Shown: positions 16,914-24,514 of the stretch, piece by piece | Position numbering within the stretch: the first letter of the stretch is position 1 | Layout: the number at the start of each line of letters is the position of its first letter | DNA from: Anaerolineae bacterium | GTDB lineage: Bacteria > Chloroflexota > Anaerolineae > 4572-78 > J111 | Assembly (NCBI GenBank): GCA_023151115.1 | Contig: JAKLJP010000033.1 | Span: 23,711 to 87,710 of the forward strand | Reading direction: 5' to 3' | DNA length: 64,000 nucleotides | Position numbers and translations under genes: made by a program | Notes under the pieces: model-generated | Databases searched by the model: none | Seen by the model: only the letters and a program-made list of their open reading frames with translations | Told to the model about the DNA's origin: nothing

Positions 16914-17042
16914 ATGCGGGATATTGAAGAAATGAATCGTGGCTGTGGTGATCGGCCTGGCTTTGCCGCCGACTCGCTCGGCTTGGCTGTGACTGCGCCG
17001 GCCCACGCCTGTAATGCTCAAAGCTCCGGCGGCGGCTGTTAA
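16914..17042 (+). pseudogene. Degenerate second copy of the small peptide gene
   Basis: The sequence from the AAAGGAGG site through the last codons is clearly homologous to 16243-16413, including the upstream ATCTTT and TTCATGCGGGAT. Compared with copy 1 it lacks 31 bases that encode the hydrophobic segment, the ATG of copy 1 is ATA, and that frame has an early TGA. However, reading from the ATG at 16914 gives an open 42-residue frame that rejoins the ancestral frame and ends TAPAHACNAQSSGGGC, nearly identical to copy 1. So the tail is conserved while the export signal is gone. It may be a pseudogene or a non-secreted variant. Confidence 0.5.
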
Positions 17043-17054
17043 CGGTAGGTTAGT

Positions 17055-18377
17055 TCACTCAACCACCGAGGTTGCTATAGCCTCGGTGGCTTTTGTTGAG
17101 TCCCCCGTCAAGCTGCGCCGATACTTCGCCAGCAGCATTTGTAAAAGGCGGCGCTGCTTCGCTTCGCTGTGATTTTGAATGAGAGACTCCAGTTCATTGA
17201 GTTGGAGGGCTGCGCGTCGTTTCTTTCCCCTGGACAGATGATACTTTGCCCGATAGAGTTGAACCTTGATTTCACCAAATCTATTTCCCTGAGTACGATA
17301 CATCTCTAATGAGATATTCAGGTAGGAGTTGGCCTCCTGCCACTTACATTGATCGATCAGTATTTGGCCCAAATCCCCAAATAATTGAGCTAATTCTGAC
17401 TGATTGGAGAAGCGCCGAAAAATAACTTCTGCCTGCCGCGAATATTTCTCCCCCTGCGCCAGATTACCTTTCAGCCAGTAAGCTAAGCCCAGATTATGAT
17501 AAATTCCGCCAATTTCCTCTTCCTCGCCGGTTAACTCGGCCTGCCGCAAAGCTTTATCCAAAAAGATCAACGCTTCATCGGGGTTAGGATACTCCATCTC
17601 TAAATAGAGCATACTTTGGTTTATAAAGCCCCGCATGAGACCGTGTGCATCTCCCATTACTTGCCATAATGCACAAGCCTGATCGAGATGCTGCCGCGCC
17701 TGCTCCCATAACCCTTGCCGGGTATACAAAATACCCAGGTGATTTTCGGTATGAGCGCGGCCGTGATCGCTGTTGAGGCGCTCGAAGATGGCCAGGGCGC
17801 AGCAACACAGGATTTCGGCCCGCCACCAGTGACCCTGCTCGATGTAGAGGTAGCCCAGGTTGGTGCAGGCCCGGCCCAGGCTGAAGGCATCGTTGAGCCG
17901 GCGGGCCAGGCTGATCACCCGGCGGTAGTGGCGGATGGTCTCGGCGGGGCGGCTCTGGCGCTGGCATAGCCGGGCTAATAAGGTGGACAGGTTGACCGCC
18001 GCGGCCAGGTCGCCGCTGGCTTCGGCCCGGCGGATGGCCTGCTCCAACAGCGGGTTCCAGCCTTCCCAGGCGCCGCGCCGCTCCAGGTGAGGCGAGAAGT
18101 GGGTCATCACCTCGTAGGCGGGCGGCCAGGCGTCGGCCACGTCCAAGGCGTAGCTCAGGGCCTTTAAAATCCCATCACGCTCATTGTCTAGCGCGGCCAT
18201 ATCCTCGTTGTGAGTCGTCACAAAATCGCGCCAATAGCTGACATTCTGCAAAATCCGGCGGCAGAAGAGGTCGGCGTAGGTGGGGGATGGGGGTTGGAGA
18301 TTGGAGATTGGGCTGCCGAGCGCGGAGCGCCCGGCGTGGGGGATGGCGGGTGAGTCGGGGGTATCGGTTACTGCCAT
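17055..18377 (-). CDS. TPR-domain protein, C-terminal half of a split STAND regulator
   Basis: The 440-residue protein consists of about eight TPR units (RACTNLGYLYIEQG, HTENHLGILYTRQG, GIYHNLGLAYWLKG, QLFGDLGQILIDQ and others) and starts the helical region with HNEDMAALDNERDGILKAL, a motif that in fused NB-ARC-TPR proteins directly follows the ATPase. The start ATG at 18377 overlaps the stop of the upstream gene (ATGGCAGTAA) and has GAGG seven bases upstream, so expression is coupled. Its first 35 residues contain a CCAATCTCC-type repeat and look like junk sequence. It probably acts with the XRE-NB-ARC protein as the sensing half; TPRs bind peptides or proteins. Confidence 0.75.
   Translation of the reverse strand: MAVTDTPDSPAIPHAGRSALGSPISNLQPPSPTYADLFCRRILQNVSYWRDFVTTHNEDMAALDNERDGILKALSYALDVADAWPPAYEVMTHFSPHLERRGAWEGWNPLLEQAIRRAEASGDLAAAVNLSTLLARLCQRQSRPAETIRHYRRVISLARRLNDAFSLGRACTNLGYLYIEQGHWWRAEILCCCALAIFERLNSDHGRAHTENHLGILYTRQGLWEQARQHLDQACALWQVMGDAHGLMRGFINQSMLYLEMEYPNPDEALIFLDKALRQAELTGEEEEIGGIYHNLGLAYWLKGNLAQGEKYSRQAEVIFRRFSNQSELAQLFGDLGQILIDQCKWQEANSYLNISLEMYRTQGNRFGEIKVQLYRAKYHLSRGKKRRAALQLNELESLIQNHSEAKQRRLLQMLLAKYRRSLTGDSTKATEAIATSVVE
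17058..17100 (+). terminator. Terminator after the peptide genes, inside the 3' end of the TPR gene
   Basis: CCACCGAGG pairs with CCTCGGTGG around a nine-base loop, with an outer CTCAAC/GTTGAG stem and CTTTTG following. It serves the plus-strand peptide transcript while its bases also encode the last residues of the minus-strand TPR protein. Confidence 0.7.
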
Positions 18378-19702
18378 TTGATGACCTCGTTGAGCAAAAA
18401 GGTTTCGGTCAGGCGGTGGATGCGATAGCGGGGCTGTTCCAGATTGGCGCTGACTTCGAGCAGGGAGAGGGCGGCCAGGCGTTCCAATGCCTGGGTCAGT
18501 TCGATTGGGTCCAAGTCGCTCAAGGCGGTCAGTTGGGCCAGTGTCCCGTTTTGGGCCAGGGGCATGACCAGCAAGGTTTGGCGGCCGGCTTCGTCCAGGG
18601 CGTTCCAGGCCTGCCAATAGATATAGGTGTATAGGTCGTCCACCTTTTTGCCCTGCGCCTGGCGCAGGTTGTCGAGCACCTGGGCCAACGGCAGCGCCCG
18701 GATTTGCCCAACCACCAGCTTGAGGGCCAGCGGGTTGCCACCGACAACCTCGTAAATGCTGTCCAGTTGGGCGGGGGTGGCTTCGGCCAGAGCGGTCAAG
18801 CCGCGCACCTGGGCTTCATAAGCCAGCAAGGCCAGCACGTCGGCCCGGCCCAGTTCGGGCAAACTGAGGCAAAAAACATCATCGTAGGCGTGCAGGGCAT
18901 GCCGGCTGGTCAGCAAAAACTTGGTCGGGTTGGCGCAGCGGCGCAGCAAGGGGATCAAGCTCTGGTAGTCGGCTACGGTTTCTAAGTTGTCAATGACCAC
19001 CAGGTAGGGCTGCTTTTTGAGCAGCGCGGCCAGGCCGGCCTGCCTTTCGGTCAGGGAGAGGTTGAGCAGGAAGAGATCACCCAACTGTTCCAACAGAGCA
19101 TTGGTCAGGGTGGCGGGGTCGAGGGCGGGCCGGTGGGTTGCTTCGATGTCAACGCCGGGTGAAAACTCCTCCTGTTTGGCGCTGACCCAGGCTATGTCGA
19201 AAAAGCGGTTGGCAGCGGCCAGCTCGCGCACCAGCGCCCCGGCCAATGAAGTTTTACCAATGCCGCCGATGCCGTCGAGCGCAATCAGCCAGGGGGCTTC
19301 CGGCTGCTCCAACGCCCGGCGGGCCTGGGCCTGAGTCTGGCTGACCCCAAACAAAAACTGCTCCGGCAGCAAGGTGAGGGGATTGAAGCGGCTTCGTTCA
19401 ACATCGGGCGGGGGAGTGTAATGGGGAAAGATGCGATGCATTTCGTCGCGGGTCAAGCTGTAGTCAATCTGGGCCAGCCAGTGCTGGGCTTCGCCGGGGG
19501 TCAGGTAGCCGGCAAATATCTCGACCAGCCGCACCGCCGAGAGCCGGTCGGGCCGCCAAACCCGGCCGCGATACCGGTAGGCGCGCTCCCAGATGGAAAT
19601 GAGTTCGGCGGTTACGGGGAGCAGTTCGGCCAGCTTTTCCTGGCTCAAGCTGCTGCCCCTGCGTAGTTCTCGTAATTTCTGGCCAAAGGCTTCCAGATCC
19701 AT
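18368..19702 (-). CDS. XRE-family HTH plus NB-ARC ATPase (STAND regulator, N-terminal half)
   Basis: The 444-residue protein begins with an XRE-type helix-turn-helix (LRELRRGSSLSQEKLAELL, about residues 10-30) and continues with an NB-ARC ATPase: P-loop DGIGGIGKTSLAGALV near residue 145, Walker B-like YLVVIDNLE, sensor FLLTSRH, and the GGNPLALKLVVGQI motif. A winged helix ends the protein near IKWQ. STAND proteins switch between ADP and ATP states on ligand binding; the ligand is normally read by a C-terminal repeat domain, here encoded by the next gene. I prefer ATG 19702 over a TTG at 19717 because no ribosome binding site precedes the latter. Confidence 0.82.
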   Translation of the reverse strand: MDLEAFGQKLRELRRGSSLSQEKLAELLPVTAELISIWERAYRYRGRVWRPDRLSAVRLVEIFAGYLTPGEAQHWLAQIDYSLTRDEMHRIFPHYTPPPDVERSRFNPLTLLPEQFLFGVSQTQAQARRALEQPEAPWLIALDGIGGIGKTSLAGALVRELAAANRFFDIAWVSAKQEEFSPGVDIEATHRPALDPATLTNALLEQLGDLFLLNLSLTERQAGLAALLKKQPYLVVIDNLETVADYQSLIPLLRRCANPTKFLLTSRHALHAYDDVFCLSLPELGRADVLALLAYEAQVRGLTALAEATPAQLDSIYEVVGGNPLALKLVVGQIRALPLAQVLDNLRQAQGKKVDDLYTYIYWQAWNALDEAGRQTLLVMPLAQNGTLAQLTALSDLDPIELTQALERLAALSLLEVSANLEQPRYRIHRLTETFLLNEVIKWQ

Positions 19703-19969
19703 AGGCCTCTTGTTCAAACTGTTTGGGTTTTGTATGGGTTTTGTATCTGAACGAGGTGCAGGTTTTATGTTAAAATAAACTTGCAGCAGTCTCTACAAAT
19801 TGCTAAATGTTGGCAAAACTGTGGCAGTTTTTTAGTGGAAGTGTGTTCGTTTAGGCGTTTTTATTATGCCGGATTTTTGTAGAATTGACAATTAGCGCTC
19901 CACTATTTACCGAAGGAGTGTTCACGAACCTGTGGCGCCCCGCTAACGACGAAAATTCTTCGCTGGTGA

Positions 19970-20040
19970 TGACCGAAGACCGGAGACCGAGGACCGGATT
20001 GCTATTTGTAACCAGTCTCCCGTCCCCGGTCCCCGGTCGT
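19970..20040. repeat. Word-array inverted repeat, GACCGGAGACC / GGTCTCCCGTC type
   Basis: GACCGAAGACCGGAGACCGAGG faces CAGTCTCCCGTCCCCGGTCC across a 15-base loop. The same words occur at 58189-58268. It ends a few bases before the AAAGGAG site of the HTH gene at 20061. The rest of 19703-19969 is AT-rich spacer in which I see no gene. Confidence 0.72.
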
Positions 20041-20060
20041 ATTTTCAAAGGAGAAACTCA

Positions 20061-20273
20061 ATGGATGAAATTTTAACCGTACAAGAAGTGGCCCTTTATC
20101 TCAAAGTGAGCCGGAGCACGGTTTGGCGCTGGTGCAACCAGGGTCGGCTGCTGGCTTTCAAAGCCGGACACGGCTGGCGCGTGCCTCGAACCACCGTCGA
20201 AAAGATGATGAACCAAAAACTCAAATGGCAAGAGGTTGAAGAGGAAGAAGCCGACCCAGCGCCGGCCTGGTAA
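20061..20273 (+). CDS. Excisionase-type helix-turn-helix protein
   Basis: The 70-residue protein is a single HTH_17/MerR-like DNA-binding domain: ILTVQEVALYLKVSRSTVWRWCNQGRL, then a wing with FKAGHGWRVPRTTVEKMM. An acidic tail ends the protein. Such proteins are phage-type excisionases or stand-alone regulators; no integrase is near, so a small regulator is more likely. AAAGGAG precedes the ATG. Confidence 0.85.
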   Translation: MDEILTVQEVALYLKVSRSTVWRWCNQGRLLAFKAGHGWRVPRTTVEKMMNQKLKWQEVEEEEADPAPAW

Positions 20274-20325
20274 ATAATCTCCACTTTTCAGGAGTTGGCA
20301 CTGGGTTCACTTAATGGGAAGAAGG

Positions 20326-20413
20326 AGAATGGAACACAGAGCACACGGAGAAGACACAAAGTTCACTGAGAAACTCTGCGGTCTCTGTGCCTTCTTTGTG
20401 TCCTCTGTGTTAA
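20326..20413. repeat. Word-array inverted repeat, CACAGAGG / CCTCTGTG type
   Basis: AACACAGAGCACACGGAGAA and related words face CTCTGTGCCTTCTTTGTGTC and CCTCTGTG. A frame through it is open in phase with the STAS gene, but the ribosome binding site of that gene lies downstream. From memory, similar CACAGAGA arrays occur in other environmental bacteria. Confidence 0.75.
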
Positions 20414-20451
20414 AATCCCATCTTGTAGACCCAGGACCCAGGAGTTTTGTT

Positions 20452-20832
20452 ATGATAAAAGCACGACTAGAAAGAAGACGCAGCCCGAACCCTTATAGCG
20501 GCTGGTGGCTGGAAATCAATGGCGCAGTTCCCCCTGAAACATTCCAACTGGCTCCGGCTATCGAGAATAATGTTATTTTGCAGCGCATGCTCGAGGCGGC
20601 CTCAACCGAACTAGTGATTGACTTTTCGACGCTCAAAGAGTTCGACTCGCGCGGGCTACAGTTGCTGCTGATGCTGTACAAACAATTCTCACCGCAGAAC
20701 ATTCAGATTGTTCTGCGCAATCCCAACCCCTACCTCAGGCGCGTCCTGCGGATTATGCAGTTTGACCGGGTCTTCAAGGTGGAACTGGATGAAAATTCCG
20801 AGAAGGACGGCGTAGGGGGCCAATACGTTTAG
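20452..20832 (+). CDS. STAS-domain protein (anti-sigma-factor-antagonist-like)
   Basis: The 126-residue protein has the STAS fold signature: a strand WWLEINGAV, then ELVIDFSTLKEFDSRGLQLLLMLYKQF near residues 60-85. In SpoIIAA-like proteins the Ser in the D-S-x-G motif is the phosphorylation site, and here DSRG keeps it (Ser near 70). It may be part of a partner-switching circuit; no anti-sigma kinase is adjacent. I chose the ATG at 20452 with GGAG seven bases upstream; the longer open frame runs through a repeat. Confidence 0.75.
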   Translation: MIKARLERRRSPNPYSGWWLEINGAVPPETFQLAPAIENNVILQRMLEAASTELVIDFSTLKEFDSRGLQLLLMLYKQFSPQNIQIVLRNPNPYLRRVLRIMQFDRVFKVELDENSEKDGVGGQYV

Positions 20833-20876
20833 GCACTTAGGCATTCACATCGACAAAAAATTGTCAATCCTTCTTG

Positions 20877-20925
20877 CGAATGGCGAATGATGATTCTGAT
20901 TCGCCATTCGCTCATTCGCCATTCT
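20877..20925. repeat. Word-array inverted repeat, AATGGCGAATG / CATTCGCCATT type
   Basis: GCGAATGGCGAATGATG faces TCGCCATTCGCTCATTCGCC. A separate TTTTCCAAG/CTTGGAAAA hairpin follows at 20925-20948. No gene is seen in 20833-21087. Confidence 0.75.
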
Positions 20926-20980
20926 TTTCCAAGCGCAGTCTTGGAAAAAACTTAGGTTCTCAACGGCGCTTCGCTCCAGC

Positions 20981-21018
20981 AAAACGCTCTCGCCAGAGTT
21001 CGAGGGCGTTTTTTATTT
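20981..21018 (+). terminator. Intrinsic terminator after the STAS gene region
   Basis: AAAACGCTCTCG pairs with CGAGGGCGTTTT around an eight-base loop and is followed by TTATTT. Confidence 0.85.
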
Positions 21019-21087
21019 AGCCTTTTGACGCTTATCGGTAGGATAGGTATACTGACAACATAATGATTTTGACGATCAAATCGGGGT

Positions 21088-21381
21088 ATGCAAGCCATGA
21101 TCAAACTCTATCGCCCCGCCGATTGCCCGGACTGTGCTGAGATTGAAGCTGCTCTGCAAGAAATGGTGGTAGCGCACCAGGTAATTGTGCTCGAAGGTGG
21201 GCAGATGGCGGCGGAGCTTGGCCCCAAAGTCGCGCTCCCGGCCATTCGGGAGAATAATCGAACGGTCAGTGGGCCGGAGGCCATCAACACCTATTTGAAA
21301 GAATTAGCCACATTTGTTGCTAACTGGCAGCGTTTTCAATCTGACTCGTGCTACCTTGACAACGAGGGGCAGACATGCTAA
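21088..21381 (+). CDS. Glutaredoxin-like thioredoxin-fold protein with CPDC
   Basis: The 97-residue protein starts with a beta strand and the redox motif Cys13-Pro-Asp-Cys16 (LYRPADCPDC), followed by an alpha/beta pattern and a VALPAIRENNRTVSGPEAINTYL region that includes the usual cis-Pro (LPA). This resembles a short glutaredoxin; the extra C-terminal tail with two Cys (residues about 89 and 97) is unusual. The start may be 21088 or the ATG at 21097; only a weak GGGG lies upstream. Confidence 0.7.
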   Translation: MQAMIKLYRPADCPDCAEIEAALQEMVVAHQVIVLEGGQMAAELGPKVALPAIRENNRTVSGPEAINTYLKELATFVANWQRFQSDSCYLDNEGQTC

Positions 21382-21469
21382 ATGGAAGAATGGAAGAATG
21401 GAAGGATGGAAGAATGGTCAAGCAAAATAGGAACAAAGCATGGTAACTTTCCAGCCTTCCAACCCTCCA
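21381..21469. repeat. Word-array inverted repeat, GGAAGAATGG / CCTTCCAACC type
   Basis: Four copies of a GGAAGAATGGAAGAAT-like word face CAGCCTTCCAACCCTCC. The right half is read as codons if the next gene starts at 21440. Confidence 0.75.
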
Positions 21470-22492
21470 ATGAATAACTGGACTCCCCCCACCGACTGGC
21501 TCAAAATCACCACGATTGACGCCCACACCGAGGGCGAGCCGTTCCGGGTGATTACCGGCGGCTTCTCCGACCTGCCGGGCGCGACCATTTTAGAGAAACG
21601 TCGTTATGCAAAGGAGCATCTGGATCATCTCCGCACTGCCCTGATGTGGGAACCGCGCGGCCACGCCGACATGTACGGCTGCCTTATCACCCCGCCGGTC
21701 ACGCCGGGCGCGGACCTGGGCATTCTGTTCATGCACAACGAAGGCTTCAGCACCATGTGCGGCCACGGCATTATCGGCATCGCCACCGTCGCCCTGGAAA
21801 CCGGCCTGCTGCCGGCGGTCGAGCCGGAAACCATCCTCAAAATTGATACTCCCGCCGGATTGGTGACAGCCCATGCCATCGTCGCCGGGGGGCGGGTGCA
21901 GCGGGTTCGCTTTCAAAATGTCCCTTCTTTTGTCCTGGCCCTGGCTGAAACCGTTGATGTGCCGGGGCTGGGCCGGGTGCGCTATGACCTGGCCTTTGGC
22001 GGCGCTTTTTACGCCTATGTTCAGGCCGAAGCCTTAGGGTTGAACTGCACCCCGGCGGATTATCGTTCACTGATCGAAAAGGGGATGGCCATCAAACGGG
22101 CGATTATGGCTGCTCGGCCTATCCCCCACCCATTCGAGGCGGATTTGAGCTTTTTGTACGGGACTATCTTTGTTGGGCCGGCGCTGGCGGGTGGGCACAG
22201 CCGCAATGTCTGCATTTTTGCCGAGGGCGAGGTGGATCGCAGCCCGACCGGCACAGGCGTCAGCGGGCGGCTGGCCTTGCATTACGCCCGCGGCGAAATT
22301 GGCCTGAACCAACCCATCACCATCGAGAGCATTATTGGCAGCCGCTTCACCGGGCGGGTCATTGAAACCACTACTTTTGGTCCTTACCCGGCTATTATTC
22401 CCGAAGTCGAGGGCACGGCCCACATCACCGGCCGCCACGAGTTTTTGATTGACCCCGCCGATCCTCTGCGAGATGGGTTCATCCTGCGCTAA
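21440..22492 (+). CDS. Proline racemase family; trans-3-hydroxy-L-proline dehydratase type
   Basis: The protein has the two active-site segments of the proline racemase fold: FSTMCGHGIIG with Cys107, and DRSPTGTGVSG with Thr270. Racemases and 4-hydroxyproline epimerases have Cys at both places; a Cys-Thr pair is the known hallmark of trans-3-hydroxy-L-proline dehydratase, which removes water to give a pyrroline carboxylate. Length (about 350 residues) fits. Two starts are possible: ATG 21440 has AGGA at proper spacing but its first ten residues (VTFQPSNPP) come from a word repeat; ATG 21470 begins the conserved part but lacks a ribosome binding site. Confidence 0.88.
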   Translation: MVTFQPSNPPMNNWTPPTDWLKITTIDAHTEGEPFRVITGGFSDLPGATILEKRRYAKEHLDHLRTALMWEPRGHADMYGCLITPPVTPGADLGILFMHNEGFSTMCGHGIIGIATVALETGLLPAVEPETILKIDTPAGLVTAHAIVAGGRVQRVRFQNVPSFVLALAETVDVPGLGRVRYDLAFGGAFYAYVQAEALGLNCTPADYRSLIEKGMAIKRAIMAARPIPHPFEADLSFLYGTIFVGPALAGGHSRNVCIFAEGEVDRSPTGTGVSGRLALHYARGEIGLNQPITIESIIGSRFTGRVIETTTFGPYPAIIPEVEGTAHITGRHEFLIDPADPLRDGFILR

Positions 22493-22505
22493 ACGTTTTC
22501 CATTT

Positions 22506-22651
22506 GTAACTGCTCAGGCATGTCATTTCGACCGAAGGGAGAAATCTTCTAATCCGTGGTTTGCAGGCAACAACCTCAAAGATTTCTCGGCTTTCAGCCT
22601 CGAAACCTGTCCTGAGCCTGTCGAAGGATGACATGAAGGCTGAGTAGTTAC
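22506..22651. repeat. Palindromic dispersed element, family A, copy 2, with terminal inverted repeats
   Basis: The 146-bp unit starts GTAACTGCTCAG and ends CTGAGTAGTTAC, a 12-base terminal inverted repeat with one mismatch. Inside are GAGAAATC / GATTTCTC arms, the CTAATCCGTGGTTTGCAG core shared with 14089-14230, and CCTGTCCTGAGCCTGTCGAA near the right end. Confidence 0.8.
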
Positions 22652-22658
22652 TTCCGTT

Positions 22659-23282
22659 TTAACTCCGGCGTTTGCGCTGGTAATAGCGGTGGGCTTTAGC
22701 CCGGCTGCCACACAGATTCATGCTGCACCAGCGGCGGCTGCTATTTTTGCTGGTATCCACAAACAGCCAGTCGCAGCCTTCACGGCGAGCGCATTGCCGC
22801 ACCTGGCGCAGTTCGGGTGAGGTCAGCAGTTCCGCCGCCGACCATACAATCGGCCAGAGCATAGCGTCTAACGCCGTGGTGTTCTGGATCAACTGCCGCA
22901 CAAATCCGGTATCTGTCACCCCAATCTGAACATATCCCGGCGCTTGCGCCAACAGCCCATTCAAGGCCGTAACTTCCTCCGCTGCCGGGGGCTGCTGCTG
23001 AGCCGCCGCAGCAAAGAGACGATAGATCGTTTCTCGCAGCGCCAACGCTCGGTTAAACGTCGCGGCGGCCTCTGCCGGAGACTGTACCGCTTGCTGGCGC
23101 AGATGCTCGGCTTCGGCTACACTGAGCAGTCGGACATGTTGGCTCCAATCTATCAGGTCGGCGTAACTGTGGAGATATTCGTGATTCAGGGTCTCGGTGC
23201 GGGTAAAGGTATTGGCAAAATCCAGGCATAACTGGCCGCCAATCAGTTCCAGATTCGCCGCATTTCTTCGTTTACGGGCCAT
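22659..23282 (-). CDS. CGNR zinc-finger regulator (ABATE domain)
   Basis: The 207-residue protein has the N-terminal ABATE region (GGQLCLDFANTFTRT) and a C-terminal treble-clef zinc finger: CARREGCDWLFVDTSKN, then RRWCSMNLCGSRAKAHRY. The usual CGNR reads CGSR here. Family members are putative ligand-sensing transcription factors. GGTGAG precedes the ATG. The gene is divergent from the secreted protein at 23389 and the spacer between holds overlapping promoters and an inverted repeat, suggesting autoregulation and control of the neighbour. Confidence 0.88.
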   Translation of the reverse strand: MARKRRNAANLELIGGQLCLDFANTFTRTETLNHEYLHSYADLIDWSQHVRLLSVAEAEHLRQQAVQSPAEAAATFNRALALRETIYRLFAAAAQQQPPAAEEVTALNGLLAQAPGYVQIGVTDTGFVRQLIQNTTALDAMLWPIVWSAAELLTSPELRQVRQCARREGCDWLFVDTSKNSSRRWCSMNLCGSRAKAHRYYQRKRRS

Positions 23283-23295
23283 ATCTCACCCAAAC

Positions 23296-23360
23296 TTGAC
23301 ACACATCATCAGCCATGCTATTTTATTACCATCAAAATAAATTATAGCAGGTAATAATAA
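23296..23360. promoter_or_regulatory. Overlapping divergent promoters with operator-like inverted repeat
   Basis: Plus strand: TTGACA (23296-23301) and TATTTT (23319-23324) with 17-base spacing, for the gene at 23389. Minus strand: TATAAT at 23346-23341 for the CGNR gene. TTTTATTACC (23321-23330) and GGTAATAATAA (23350-23360) form an inverted repeat that covers both -10 regions, a natural place for a repressor. Confidence 0.6.
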
Positions 23361-23388
23361 ACAGCACAAGCAGGGGGTCAATTGAATC

Positions 23389-24510
23389 ATGAAAGCAAAG
23401 ATGCGTCGCGCCACGCTTGTCCTCGCCCTTTTTGCCAGCCTGGGCTTTATTTTTCTGGGGGGACTGCTCGGTTTAGCGCCTGCGGCCCAGGCCGCTGCCC
23501 CACCCCTTCAGACACCCAGCCCGCAGACATTTTCGATCACCGCTACCCTGGCTAATTCCTGGCAAGATGTCCTGGCCCGAACCCCGCTGCCTTACACTGC
23601 GCCCCTCCCGGAACCGGCCGCCGGCCCCTTTGATGGCTTTTTTGCCAAAATTGACCCGGCCTGGCCGCAGTGGTGGATCTGCCGGCGCTGCGCCGATTAT
23701 CGGCCCGCCGGGGGCATCTGGAAACTGCAATTTGAGCAGGGCGTCATGCGAATTTATTATGACGTTACTCACTGGAGTAGTCTGGCTTCCTTCACCGTGT
23801 CGGGCGACCGGCTGACCCTGTTCAATGATCCCTACTGTGCCGAGGTCGGCGAATATAGCTGGACTCTGGCTGACGGACAACTGAAGCTGGAAACCATTAG
23901 TGACGCCTGCGCCTTTGGCCTGCGGGCGCGGACGCTGACCCAGCAAACCTGGTCCGCCTGCCTGCCCCCCGGTCCCACTACCGGTGTTACAGCGTCGCCG
24001 GGCTGCGCGGATGGGGCGGCTATACCGGCGGCTCCCGCCCCGGCGGCTTTGCCGGTCACCGTTACTGTTCACGGGGGAGACAGCCGGTTTTTTGCAACAC
24101 CGCCGGATGTTTTGGTTTTTGCCAACAGCCCCCTCCGGGCGGAGCGGGAAAATATAGATTTGACCTACCACTCGGAAAGTATTCCCTTTGGGTTAAACCG
24201 GGTCATCTGGTGGAGCGGCGATTGGATCGAGGTTTCGACAGAGCGGCCCTTTACGGCGATGGGAGTTCAGTTTATGGGCGACCCTTATCAGGGCTGGGCG
24301 CGGGTGCTGTTCGATGGGGTCGAAGTGTGGCGAGGTGATACTGCCGCCATCTGGTCGAAGCATGGCCGCCACGGCGGCTATATCCAGATTTCCGGTTTTG
24401 CGCCTGGCCCGCACACCCTGCGCGCCGAAAGTCTTGGCTCTGATTACCATCCCATCCAGGTAGCCAGTTTTGGCTTTAGCGAACAGGGCGGGGTTGAGCC
24501 GAAGAAATAA
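23389..24510 (+). CDS. Secreted protein of unknown function with beta-rich C-terminal domain
   Basis: The 373-residue protein begins with a signal peptide (basic start, hydrophobic core to about residue 30, APAAQAAA cleavage region). The mid part has aromatic/Cys-rich segments (WWICRRCADY near residue 100, further Cys near 148 and 170), followed by a Pro/Ala linker and a C-terminal region of about 130 residues with alternating hydrophobic strands (VTVTVHGG, VIWWSGDWIEVS, ARVLFDGVEVWRGD, GGYIQISGF, HTLRAESLG) that looks like a jelly-roll carbohydrate-binding-like fold. I recognise no catalytic motif. It is divergent from a CGNR regulator that probably controls it. Confidence 0.65.
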   Translation: MKAKMRRATLVLALFASLGFIFLGGLLGLAPAAQAAAPPLQTPSPQTFSITATLANSWQDVLARTPLPYTAPLPEPAAGPFDGFFAKIDPAWPQWWICRRCADYRPAGGIWKLQFEQGVMRIYYDVTHWSSLASFTVSGDRLTLFNDPYCAEVGEYSWTLADGQLKLETISDACAFGLRARTLTQQTWSACLPPGPTTGVTASPGCADGAAIPAAPAPAALPVTVTVHGGDSRFFATPPDVLVFANSPLRAERENIDLTYHSESIPFGLNRVIWWSGDWIEVSTERPFTAMGVQFMGDPYQGWARVLFDGVEVWRGDTAAIWSKHGRHGGYIQISGFAPGPHTLRAESLGSDYHPIQVASFGFSEQGGVEPKK

Positions 24511-24514
24511 CCGA

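Noticed and set aside
20314..20451. Extended N-terminus of the STAS protein
   Set aside because: The extra codons lie in a CACAGAGG word array; a proper GGAG site exists for ATG 20452.
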